Below, in pieces: positions 16,557 through 24,164 of a stretch of 58,601 bases of DNA. The stretch's first letter is position 1, and each line of letters opens with the position of its first letter. Source of the DNA: Paludibaculum sp. (GTDB lineage Bacteria; Acidobacteriota; Terriglobia; Bryobacterales; Bryobacteraceae); assembly GCA_029973955.1 (NCBI GenBank), contig JARKQJ010000254.1:1-58601 (forward strand), read 5' to 3'. A model generated the notes under the pieces. The model saw nothing but the letters and a program-made list of their open reading frames with translations, did not search any database and was not told where the DNA came from. The translations under genes and the position numbers were made by a program.

Positions 16557-17699
16557 ATGCCCCGCCGCCTCTTCGCGCTCTTATTGTCTCTTTCTGCCTT
16601 GTCTCCGGCCGCCGCCTCAGCGCAAACCCGTCCTGTCACCGACGCCCAAGTCCAAAAGGTCCACCGCTCCGCCCTCCTCATCGACGGCCACAACGACGTC
16701 ACCAGCCTCACCGTCAAAGGCTACGATCTTGCCACTGAAAACAAAGGCGGCCACACCGACATCGCCCGCCTCCACCAGGGCGGCATCGGCGCCCAGTTCT
16801 TCGCCGCCTATGTCGGCGCCAACTACATGGATGGCAACCACGCCGCCAACCGGGCACTACAGATGATCGACACCATCCGCCACGACATCGTCGCCGCCCA
16901 CCCCGATACCTTCGCCTTCGCCACCTCCGCCGATACCATCCTCGCCGCCCGCAAGCACCGCAAGATCGCCGCCCTCATCGGCATCGAAGGCGGCCACGCC
17001 ATCGAGGACTCCCCCCGCCTCCTCCGCGACTTCTACCAACTCGGCGCCCGCTACATGACCCTCACCCACACCCGCAACCTCTCCTGGGCCGGCTCCTGCG
17101 CCGAGCCCGGCAACCGCGGCCTCAGCGACCTCGGCCGCCAGATCGTCGCCGAGATGAACCGCCTCGGCATGATGGTCGATCTCGCCCATGTCTCCGACAA
17201 GACCTTCTGGGACGCCGTCGCCGTCTCCAAGGCCCCTGTGATGAGCTCCCACTCCGGCGCCCGCGCCGTCTCCAACATCCCCCGCAACATGACCGACGAC
17301 ATGATCCGCGCTGTCGCCAAGTCCGGCGGCCTCGTTATGGTCAACCTCGGCTGCGAGTTCCTCTCCCAGCACTCCGCCGACACCTCCCCCTGGATCAACC
17401 CATCCCTCCCCAAGGACGCCAAATGCGCCCGCGCCTCCATCGACGACGTCGTCGCCCACATCGACCACATCCGCAAACTCACCTCCGCCGACCACATCGG
17501 CCTCGGCTCCGACTTCGACGGCATCGAGTGCACCCCCGCCGGCCTCGACGACACCTCCAGGTGGCCCAACCTCACCCGCAAGCTCCTCGAAAAAGGCTAC
17601 ACTCCGGCCGAAATCAGGAAGATCTACGGCGCGAATCTCCTGCGCGTCATGCGCGCCGTCGAAAAGACCGCCCGCGATCTCGGCGGCCATCCCTTCTGA
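16557..17699 (+). CDS. Membrane dipeptidase (peptidase M19, renal dipeptidase family)
   Basis: 380 aa with signal peptide (LFALLLSLSALSPAAASAQ). Zinc dipeptidase barrel motifs: LLIDGHNDV, GIEGGHAIED, MTLTHTRNLSWAGSC, VDLAHVSDKTFWDAV, PVMSSHSGARAV and HIGLGSDFDG. It hydrolyses dipeptides, including some with D-residues, outside the cytoplasm. No Shine-Dalgarno is evident; a TATCAT hexamer at 16545-16550 lies 6 nt before the ATG, which would fit a leaderless transcript. It is divergent from the A2M operon. Confidence 0.93.
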   Translation: MPRRLFALLLSLSALSPAAASAQTRPVTDAQVQKVHRSALLIDGHNDVTSLTVKGYDLATENKGGHTDIARLHQGGIGAQFFAAYVGANYMDGNHAANRALQMIDTIRHDIVAAHPDTFAFATSADTILAARKHRKIAALIGIEGGHAIEDSPRLLRDFYQLGARYMTLTHTRNLSWAGSCAEPGNRGLSDLGRQIVAEMNRLGMMVDLAHVSDKTFWDAVAVSKAPVMSSHSGARAVSNIPRNMTDDMIRAVAKSGGLVMVNLGCEFLSQHSADTSPWINPSLPKDAKCARASIDDVVAHIDHIRKLTSADHIGLGSDFDGIECTPAGLDDTSRWPNLTRKLLEKGYTPAEIRKIYGANLLRVMRAVEKTARDLGGHPF

Positions 17700-17718
17700 G
17701 CGCGGCTTCTTCTGAGCG

Positions 17719-18147
17719 TTATTTGGGCAGCGTCCCTACCAACTGCCGCAGCCCTTTGTGCAGCGAGTGGATGAAGTCCGGATGGTCCATCCACATCAGC
17801 GGGCACTCGTTTTCCACCGCCGCGCCTCCGGCCGGAGCTGCAAAACGGTACCACACCTGCCCCACCCCAGCCTTCCGGCAATCCTCGGCCACCGCCGCGT
17901 AGCTCTCTTTCCGCGTCAGCACCAGCACCCCATCCACTGCCGGCGCAATCGCCGCCACGCTCGGAAACGCCTCCATTCCACCCACCTCGGCCGCCTCCGG
18001 ATGCACCGGCACCACCTCGTAGCCCCGTTCCGTCAGTGCCTTGCACACCATCCGCGAATACGTCCTCTCTTTCCGTGATGCCCCCACCACGGCAATTCGC
18101 TTCAGCTTCAGGAATGATTCAATCGCGGCCCGGCTTGTCTGTGTCAT
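17719..18147 (-). CDS. CoA-binding domain protein (YccU-like)
   Basis: 142 aa from ATG 18147. Rossmann-type CoA_binding_2 domain: KRIAVVGASRKERTYSRMV, GYEVVPVHPEA, VDGVLVLTRKE, QVWYRFAAPAGG. Binds CoA or a nucleotide; the physiological role of the family is not settled. It stands alone, convergent with the dipeptidase gene (20 bp apart) and divergent from the glycosyltransferase gene. Confidence 0.88.
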   Translation of the reverse strand: MTQTSRAAIESFLKLKRIAVVGASRKERTYSRMVCKALTERGYEVVPVHPEAAEVGGMEAFPSVAAIAPAVDGVLVLTRKESYAAVAEDCRKAGVGQVWYRFAAPAGGAAVENECPLMWMDHPDFIHSLHKGLRQLVGTLPK

Positions 18148-18218
18148 CTGGCGCCACCCTATCACGTCCGCGCCTCGCGATGAAGCCCCTCTGCTCACCA
18201 GATGAGAAAGCATTAACG

Positions 18219-18224
18219 TATACT
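18219..18224 (+). promoter_or_regulatory. Candidate -10 element upstream of the glycosyltransferase/heptose operon
   Basis: TATACT lies in a locally AT-rich stretch (18206-18232), 41 bp before the start codon at 18265. Only a poor -35 candidate (TCACCA) is found at usual spacing, so the assignment rests mainly on the -10 match and position. Confidence 0.35.
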
Positions 18225-18264
18225 TGCTAATTGGCTCGATCCAAATGATCGACCTCAGAGCGTG

Positions 18265-19443
18265 ATGCGGCTTCTCTTTCTTTCGCACTGCACTCCTAAT
18301 CCTCCCGACAAGGGAGAGAAAATCCCAGCCCATCACATCCTCAAGCGTCTCTGCCGCGATCACGAGGTTCACCTCGTTTGCTTCGCCCGCCATCCCAGCG
18401 AACTCGAGGCCGCTCGCGGACTCGAACCCTTCTGCGCCAGCGTCTTCGCCCACTACCTCGCCCCCACGCGCGCCCTCGCCTCCTCCGCTCTCCCCTTTTG
18501 CGCCGGCGGCTGCCTTAACATGCTCTACTTCCGCAGCGCCGCCGTCCGCCGCCGCGTTGCCGGCCTCGCCGCCGCCCGCTCCTTCGACGCCGCCTTTGTC
18601 TTCTCGCTCGTCATGGCCCCCTTCGTCCCCCAGGGTCTTCCGTTCATTCTCGACATGCAGGATGTCGACTCCGAAAAGTGGCTGATGTACGCCGCCTGCC
18701 GCCGGCCTTCGTTTCTCTATCGCGTCGAAGCCGCCCGCCTCCGCCAGGCCGAGCTCCAATACGCCCGCCTGGCCACCCGTACCCTCCTCTGCACCTGCAA
18801 GGAAGAGCAGCTCTTCTCCTCCTTCGCCGCCAACCTGCCCACCGCCACCCGTGAAAACGGCATGGATGTCGATTACTACCACCCCGCCCGCTTCCAGCCA
18901 CTCCCTTCGCTCGCCGGCCGCCGCTTCCTCCTCTTCCTCGGCTCCATGGACTACTACCCCAACGCCGACGCCGCCCTCCATTTCGCCACCAACATCTTCC
19001 CCGAAATCCATCGCGCCGACCCCTCCCTCGAGCTCTTCCTCGTCGGCCGCAACCCCTCCCCCCAACTCCTCGCCCTCAATCGCCAGCCCGGCATCACCGT
19101 CACCGGCACGGTCCCCGATCAGCGCCCCTACCTCCGCGACGCCCAGGCCGTCATTGCTCCCCTCCGCCTCGCCCGCGGCATTCAGGTGAAAGTCCTCGAA
19201 GCCCTCGCCTCCGGCAAACCCGCCCTCGTCTCCTCCGCCGTCGCCCGCAGCTTCGGCGACAAACTGCCCCATGGTGTCATCGTCTGTGACTCACCCCAGC
19301 AGTACCACGCCGGCCTCCGCGAAGGCCTCACCCTCCAGCCCACCGATATCCGCGAAGCCACCCGCCAGCGCTTCAATTGGGACCGGGGCATGGCCGTCAT
19401 CTCCGCCGAACTCGACGCCATCGCCGCTTCCCGCGGAGGCTGA
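18265..19443 (+). CDS. Family 4 glycosyltransferase, PEP-CTERM/exosortase-system associated (Stp1-like)
   Basis: 392 aa. The N-terminus LLFLSHCTPNPPDKGEKIPAHHILKRL and the segment LDMQDVDSEKWLMYA match the sugar transferase family TIGR03087, which occurs in exopolysaccharide loci of bacteria with PEP-CTERM/exosortase. The C-terminal GT-B half has FLGSMDYYPNADAAL, LVGRNPSP, GTVPDQRPYL and VLEALASGKPALVSS. Probably adds a sugar during surface polysaccharide synthesis. A GTG at 18262 precedes the ATG at 18265. It is the first gene of an apparent operon with the heptose genes. Confidence 0.88.
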   Translation: MRLLFLSHCTPNPPDKGEKIPAHHILKRLCRDHEVHLVCFARHPSELEAARGLEPFCASVFAHYLAPTRALASSALPFCAGGCLNMLYFRSAAVRRRVAGLAAARSFDAAFVFSLVMAPFVPQGLPFILDMQDVDSEKWLMYAACRRPSFLYRVEAARLRQAELQYARLATRTLLCTCKEEQLFSSFAANLPTATRENGMDVDYYHPARFQPLPSLAGRRFLLFLGSMDYYPNADAALHFATNIFPEIHRADPSLELFLVGRNPSPQLLALNRQPGITVTGTVPDQRPYLRDAQAVIAPLRLARGIQVKVLEALASGKPALVSSAVARSFGDKLPHGVIVCDSPQQYHAGLREGLTLQPTDIREATRQRFNWDRGMAVISAELDAIAASRGG

Positions 19444-19518
19444 CGCGCCGCACCCCGCGCCCCTCACCGAAACCCATGCTAAAGTCCATAAAGCAAGATG
19501 CTTCCTTAGGAGAAATCA

Positions 19519-20538
19519 GTGATCACCATCCGCAGCATGGCCCCGTTGCGCATCAGCTTCGCCGGTGGTGGTACTGACGTCGAACCCTATGTCTCCGAGC
19601 GCTCCGGAGTCGTCCTCAACGCCACCATCTCCCGCTACGCCTACGGCTCTCTCCGCCAGCGCAGCGACCGCAAAGTCACCCTCAACTCCCTCGACTACCG
19701 CGTCCAAACCGAGTACAACCTCGACGAGGATGCCCCTGCCGATGGCCAGCTCGAACTCGTCAAATCCGCCCTCGCCCGGCTCAATCACGGCAACCTCGAA
19801 ACCGGCTTCGATATCTTCCTCCACACCGACGCCCCGCCCGGCTCCGGCCTCGGCGCCTCCTCCTCCCTCGTCGTCGCCCTCATCGCCCTCTTCCGCGATT
19901 GGCGCAACCTCCCCCTTACCCCCTACCAGATAGCCGAACTCGCCTACTCCATCGAACGCATCGACTTCCGCATCAAAGGCGGCCGCCAGGACCAGTACGC
20001 CGCCACCTTCGGCGGCTTCAACTTCATGGAGTTCTCCAAGAACAACGCCATCGTCAACTCCCTCCGCATCTCCGACGCCGCTCTCCACGAACTCCAGCAC
20101 AACCTCCTGCTCTGCTACACCGGCACCACCCGCCTCTCCGCCAACATCATCGATACCCAGGTGGCCGGCTACGTCTCCCGCAACGAAGACGTTCTCTCCG
20201 CCATGGACGCCATGAAGGACCTCACCCAGCAGATGAAGAACGCACTGCTCCGCGGCGAACTCGTCAACTTCGGCGGCCTCCTCCACGACGCCTGGTCCAC
20301 CAAGAAACGCTTCGCCGCGCAGATCTCCAACTCCTCCATCGATGAGATCTACGAGGTCGCCCGCAAAGCCGGTGCCCTCGGCGGCAAGATCACCGGCGCC
20401 GGCGGCGGCGGCCATATGTTCTTCTACTGCCCCTTCCAGAAGCGCCACCTCATCGCCGAAGCTCTCGGCAAGATCGGCTGCCTCGAAACCAAATTCACCT
20501 TCGACAGCCTCGGAGTCCGCACTTGGCGCACTCAATAG
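19519..20538 (+). CDS. hddA: D-glycero-alpha-D-manno-heptose 7-phosphate kinase (GHMP kinase)
   Basis: 339 aa from GTG 19519, with AGGAG about 8 nt upstream. GHMP motifs: PLRISFAGGGTD at the N-terminus, ATP loop PPGSGLGASSS (residues 106-116), GGRQDQYAATFGG, and GKITGAGGGGHMFFY. The HddA-type sequence and the next two genes point to phosphorylation of D-glycero-D-manno-heptose-7-P at C1, toward GDP-heptose for glycans. Its 3' end overlaps hddC by 16 bp. Confidence 0.9.
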   Translation: MITIRSMAPLRISFAGGGTDVEPYVSERSGVVLNATISRYAYGSLRQRSDRKVTLNSLDYRVQTEYNLDEDAPADGQLELVKSALARLNHGNLETGFDIFLHTDAPPGSGLGASSSLVVALIALFRDWRNLPLTPYQIAELAYSIERIDFRIKGGRQDQYAATFGGFNFMEFSKNNAIVNSLRISDAALHELQHNLLLCYTGTTRLSANIIDTQVAGYVSRNEDVLSAMDAMKDLTQQMKNALLRGELVNFGGLLHDAWSTKKRFAAQISNSSIDEIYEVARKAGALGGKITGAGGGGHMFFYCPFQKRHLIAEALGKIGCLETKFTFDSLGVRTWRTQ

Positions 20539-21260
20539 ACACCGCTCTCATCCTCGCCGGCGGCTTCGGCACCCGCCTGCGCGGCCTCTTCCCGGATCTC
20601 CCCAAGGTCCTCGCCCCCATCCTCGCCCGCCCCTTCCTGGAGTGGCAGATCGACTCGCTTCGTCAATCCGGCATACGCCGCCTCGTCCTGTGCCTCGGCC
20701 ATCGCGCCACCGCCGTTCTCGACCACGTCCAAGCCCGCCCCGCCGGCGGGCTCGCCATCGAGTTCTCCATCGAAACCGAACCCCTCGGCACAGCCGGCGC
20801 CATTCGGCTCGCCGCCCCCTGGCTCACCGCCCCCGCCCTGGTCCTCAACGGCGATACCTTCCTGCCCTCCGGCTACCTCGAACTCATCCAGCCCCACCTC
20901 GCCGCGCAACCCGCCCCCCTCGCCACCATGGCCCTCTCCCACATGGAAGACACTCGCCGCTACGGTTCTGTCCGCCTCTCACCGGACTCCTCGGTCCTCT
21001 CCTTCCAGGAGAAGTCCACCGCCGCCGCCGCTCAGCCCTCGCCCGGGCTCGTCTCCGCCGGCGCTTACGTCCTCGACCACTCGATCCTCCCCTTCATCGC
21101 CGCCAGCGGCCCCTCGTCCCTCGAATCCGACGTCTTCCCCGCCATCCTCGCTTCCGGAGCCCGCATCCTGGGCGCCGCCACCTCGCAGCCCTTCTTTGAC
21201 ATGGGCACGCCCGAAGGCCACCAGTCCCTCGAAAGGTTCCTCCAGCCTCATGCCCACTAG
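20523..21260 (+). CDS. hddC: Heptose-1-phosphate guanylyltransferase-type nucleotidyltransferase
   Basis: 245 aa from TTG 20523 inside the hddA 3' end. NTP-transferase fold: ALILAGGFGTRLRGLFPDLPK (nucleotide loop and conserved Lys), TEPLGTAGAIRLAAP, LVLNGDTF, and FFDMGTPEGHQSL at the end. Position between hddA and gmhB supports transfer of GMP to D-glycero-alpha-D-manno-heptose-1-phosphate, giving GDP-heptose. Other sugar nucleotidyltransferase specificities cannot be excluded from sequence. Confidence 0.85.
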   Translation: MAHSIDTALILAGGFGTRLRGLFPDLPKVLAPILARPFLEWQIDSLRQSGIRRLVLCLGHRATAVLDHVQARPAGGLAIEFSIETEPLGTAGAIRLAAPWLTAPALVLNGDTFLPSGYLELIQPHLAAQPAPLATMALSHMEDTRRYGSVRLSPDSSVLSFQEKSTAAAAQPSPGLVSAGAYVLDHSILPFIAASGPSSLESDVFPAILASGARILGAATSQPFFDMGTPEGHQSLERFLQPHAH

Positions 21261-21822
21261 CCAGGGCGCCGTCTTCCTCGATCGCGACGGCGTCATCATT
21301 GAAGAGATCGGCTACCTCGGCGATCCCGTCCTCATCCGCATCATCCCCGGCGCTCCCGCCGCCATCCGCCGCCTCAATGAGCGCGCCGTCAAGGTCATCG
21401 TCGTCACCAACCAGGCCGGCGTCGCCCGCGGCTACTACCCCGAGTCCACCATCGCCTCCGTCCACCAGCGCCTCTCAGAGCTGCTGGCCGCCGAAGGCGC
21501 CCACGTCGATGCTTTCTTTTATTGCCCCCATCACCCCAGGCATGGCCTGCCACCCTACCGGCGGGAGTGCGACTGCCGCAAACCCCGGCCCGGCATGATC
21601 CTCCAGGGCGCCGCTCAGTTCGGTGTTGAACTCTCCCGCTCGTTCCTCATCGGAGACAAGCACTCGGATATTCTCGCCGCCCACAACGCCGGCGCCCGCT
21701 CCATCCTCGTCATGACCGGCTACGGCCGCACGCACTGGGCCGCCTGGTCGGATCCCGTGAAACCCGATTTCACGGCCGAAGACCTGCCCTCGGCCGTCGA
21801 CCTCGTTATCCCTCTGCTGTAA
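21250..21822 (+). CDS. gmhB: Heptose-1,7-bisphosphate 7-phosphatase (GmhB-type HAD)
   Basis: 190 aa from ATG 21250, within the hddC end. HAD motifs: FLDRDGV (D11, D13), VVTNQAGVARG, and IGDKHSDILAA. The GmhB zinc-loop pattern is CPHHPRHG...CDCRKPRPGM. Removes the 7-phosphate of heptose bisphosphate in the GDP- or ADP-heptose pathway. The last 17 bp overlap the convergent nagA 3' end. The isomerase gmhA is not in the window. Confidence 0.92.
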   Translation: MPTSQGAVFLDRDGVIIEEIGYLGDPVLIRIIPGAPAAIRRLNERAVKVIVVTNQAGVARGYYPESTIASVHQRLSELLAAEGAHVDAFFYCPHHPRHGLPPYRRECDCRKPRPGMILQGAAQFGVELSRSFLIGDKHSDILAAHNAGARSILVMTGYGRTHWAAWSDPVKPDFTAEDLPSAVDLVIPLL

Positions 21823-22966
21823 ACACCAGCTCCCCGTCCAGCCAAGTCCGCAGCACGTCGATGCGCCGCTTCTCCGCGTCGAAACGGAACTCCACCACAT
21901 CGCCCCGCTCGCCCGGCTGCAGCCCGCGCTGCCGGTGGTGGATCCGCCCCACCCGCGCCGGATTCCGCGTCGCCATCGTCAGCGCCTCGGCCAGACTCAG
22001 CCCCGCCAGCTTCATCAGATTCTCGATCCCCCGGTCCAGCCGTAACGCACTGCCGGCCAGCCGGTCGCCCTCCCGCAGCGTCACTTTCCCTTCCGCGTGC
22101 AGCCTCACCTCCACCTCGCCCAGCATGTAGTCGCCTGGCTCGCATCCCGCCGGCATCACCGCGTCGGTGATCAGCACGCTCCGCTCCACGCCCTTCGCCC
22201 GCAGCGCCGTCTTCAGGAAATCCGCCCCCAGGTGGATCCCATCCACGATGAGCGACGCATTCAAACGGTCTTCCACCATCTGCTGCCACAGGTAGTTCGG
22301 ATGCCGCGGCAACATGCTGTGCGCGCCGTTGCCCAGGTGCGTCGAAAGCGTCGCCCCCGCGCTCACCGCCGCCTCCACCTGCTCCCGCGTCGGTTCCATG
22401 TGGCCGATCGCCACCACCACGCCCTCCCGTACCACTCGCTCGATATAGGCCGGCGCCTCCGGCCACTCCGGCGACACCGTCACCAGCTTCACCGCCCCCT
22501 CGGCCGCCTCCTGCCAGCGCTGGAACTCGTCAAAGTCCGGCGGCCGTACCTGCCGCGCCGGATGCGCCCCGCGCGGCCCGTCCTTCGGCGAAATATGCGG
22601 ACCCTCCACGTGAAAGCCCTCCATCGCCCGGCCATGCTTCAACTCCCGCCGCGCCCGCGCCAGGTTCTTCAGCGCGCCCGCCATCTCCTCGCGCCCCCCC
22701 GTGATCACCGTCGGAAACAACCGCGTGACCCCGCATCCGAACTGCACGTTCAGAGACCTCTCGATCGCCTCCAGGCTCGCCCCCGGATCGCAGTAATCCA
22801 CACCCGCATAGCCGTTCACCTGGATGTCGATAAACCCCGGCGCCAGCATCGTTCCCGTGCCCGGGTCGGTTACCAGCTCCTCCACGCTTTGAATGGCGCC
22901 TTCGCCGCTCACTTCCAGCCAGGCGCCGGTGATCGCATCAGTTCCAAAACATTTCATGGCAGTCAT
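21806..22966 (-). CDS. nagA: N-acetylglucosamine-6-phosphate deacetylase
   Basis: 386 aa amidohydrolase. Motifs: APGFIDIQVNGYAGVDY, EGPHISPKDGPRGAH, AIGHMEPT, STHLGNGAHSMLPRHPN, LIVDGIHL, ITDAVMPAG and GSALRLDRG. Converts GlcNAc-6-P to GlcN-6-P plus acetate, the step that feeds amino sugars from peptidoglycan or chitin into metabolism. It fits with the AmiE-NamZ fusion at 40.7-43.0 kb. A second in-frame ATG lies at 22957. Two DnaA-box-like sequences sit just upstream. Confidence 0.95.
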   Translation of the reverse strand: MTAMKCFGTDAITGAWLEVSGEGAIQSVEELVTDPGTGTMLAPGFIDIQVNGYAGVDYCDPGASLEAIERSLNVQFGCGVTRLFPTVITGGREEMAGALKNLARARRELKHGRAMEGFHVEGPHISPKDGPRGAHPARQVRPPDFDEFQRWQEAAEGAVKLVTVSPEWPEAPAYIERVVREGVVVAIGHMEPTREQVEAAVSAGATLSTHLGNGAHSMLPRHPNYLWQQMVEDRLNASLIVDGIHLGADFLKTALRAKGVERSVLITDAVMPAGCEPGDYMLGEVEVRLHAEGKVTLREGDRLAGSALRLDRGIENLMKLAGLSLAEALTMATRNPARVGRIHHRQRGLQPGERGDVVEFRFDAEKRRIDVLRTWLDGELVFTAEG

Positions 22967-22969
22967 GAG

Positions 22970-22989
22970 TTATCCACAGTTTGTCCACA
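22970..22989 (+). promoter_or_regulatory. Pair of DnaA-box-like 9-mers upstream of nagA
   Basis: TTATCCACA (22970-22978) is a perfect DnaA-box consensus, and TTGTCCACA (22981-22989) differs at one base. They are in the same orientation with starts 11 bp apart, 4 bp upstream of the nagA start codon. No further boxes or an AT-rich unwinding region are visible here, so regulation is more likely than an origin, and chance is possible. Confidence 0.4.
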
Positions 22990-23036
22990 CACAGGCGCCT
23001 CGATCTCGCTGGAAACAAAGGCGCAAAAACCTGTTG

Positions 23037-23055
23037 AAAAGCCCCTTCGGGCCTT
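23037..23055 (-). terminator. Possible weak terminator downstream of ilvE
   Basis: On the minus strand GCCC-GAAG-GGGC is followed by TTTTC, about 155 bp past the ilvE stop. The stem is only 4 bp, so termination efficiency is doubtful. Confidence 0.3.
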
Positions 23056-23210
23056 TGCCTCGCGGTGCCCGCCCCGCGTACCCTGTTAAAAGTTCGGCCG
23101 CGGCCCGTTCCATCCAGTGAATCCTCGGGGGAGGTTGACATTGGGAGCGGGTTCGCGGCCGGCACTTTTTTCGGGCCCGTCTTTCTACGTTCTATTTCAC
23201 AAGGGCGGTT

Positions 23211-24128
23211 CTACTTCACCGGCGTCAGCCAGCCGTACTTGTCCGGCGCATCGCCTTCCACCAGCGCGAAGAACGCCTTCTGCAGCTTCTCCGTCACCGG
23301 CCCGCGCCGCCCCGTGCCCACTTCAATCCGGTCGATCGACCGGATCGGTGTCACCTCCGCGGCTGTGCCCGTGAAGAACACCTCATCGGCCACATACAGC
23401 ATCTCGCGCGGAATCACCGTCTCCACCAGCTCCATGCCCATGTCGCGCGCCAGCGTCACCACCGTGTCCCTCGTGATGCCCGGCAGCACGCTCGAGCCTA
23501 GCGGCGGCGTGTGGATCTTGCCGTCCCGCACCACGAAGATGTTCTCCCCGGAACCCTCACTGATCCGCCCTTCGCTGTCCAGCGCAATCCCTTCCGCATA
23601 GCCGTTGTGGTGCGCTTCCATGCGGATCAACTGCGAGTTCATGTAGTTCGCCCCCGCCTTGGCCAGCGCCGGCAGCGTGTTCGGAGCGATCCGGTTCCAG
23701 CTCGAGACGCACACGTCCACGCCGGATGCCAGTGCCTCGTCCCCCAGGTACTTGCCCCACTCCCAGCAGGCCAGGAACACTTCCGTCGGGTTGTTCACCG
23801 GCAGCACCCCCACTCCGCCGTAGCCGCGCAGGATGATCGGCCGCACGTAGCAGGACTTCAGCCCGTTCTGCTTCACCAGCTCCACCTGGGCTTCCATCAA
23901 CTGCTCCAGCGTGAATTCCACCGGAATCCGATAGACCTTCGCTGAATCCAATAGACGTCGGGTATGCTCACGCAGGCGGAAGATGGCCGGTCCGTTCTTC
24001 GTTTCGTAGCAACGGAGGCCCTCAAACACAGAGCTGCCATAGCTCACCACGTGCGAAAGCACATGGATCCGGGCCTCGTTCCAGGCGATGAACTTCCCGT
24101 TGTGCCAGATTTTTTCGGTGGGCGTCAT
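23211..24128 (-). CDS. ilvE: Branched-chain amino acid aminotransferase
   Basis: 305 aa, PLP class IV transaminase. Seen: VFEGLRCYETKNGPAIFRL, YVRPIILRGYG, ALAKAGANYMNSQL with the PLP lysine K157, DSEGRISEGSGENIFVV, and FFTGTAAEVTPI near the C-terminus. Catalyses the last step of Val/Leu/Ile synthesis. The ATG (24128) lies inside a perfect palindrome shared with the divergent peptidase gene. CATAAT on the minus strand sits 7 nt before the ATG, as expected for a leaderless or near-leaderless mRNA. Confidence 0.95.
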   Translation of the reverse strand: MTPTEKIWHNGKFIAWNEARIHVLSHVVSYGSSVFEGLRCYETKNGPAIFRLREHTRRLLDSAKVYRIPVEFTLEQLMEAQVELVKQNGLKSCYVRPIILRGYGGVGVLPVNNPTEVFLACWEWGKYLGDEALASGVDVCVSSWNRIAPNTLPALAKAGANYMNSQLIRMEAHHNGYAEGIALDSEGRISEGSGENIFVVRDGKIHTPPLGSSVLPGITRDTVVTLARDMGMELVETVIPREMLYVADEVFFTGTAAEVTPIRSIDRIEVGTGRRGPVTEKLQKAFFALVEGDAPDKYGWLTPVK

Positions 24129-24141
24129 AATAGGTATTATG
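24126..24141. promoter_or_regulatory. Perfect inverted repeat in the ilvE / M48 divergent promoter
   Basis: CATAATA-GG-TATTATG has 7-bp arms and a 2-bp spacer. It provides a TATTAT-type -10 for the plus-strand peptidase gene and a CATAAT for ilvE, and it covers the ilvE start codon. Both transcripts would be controlled together if a dimeric regulator bound here. Confidence 0.5.
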
Positions 24142-24164
24142 CCAGCATAAAGAGGAGGGACACC

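Noticed and set aside
22960..23000. Replication origin based on DnaA boxes
   Set aside because: Only two boxes, no AT-rich unwinding region, no dnaA/dnaN/gidA, and the composition switch lies elsewhere (about 47.8 kb).
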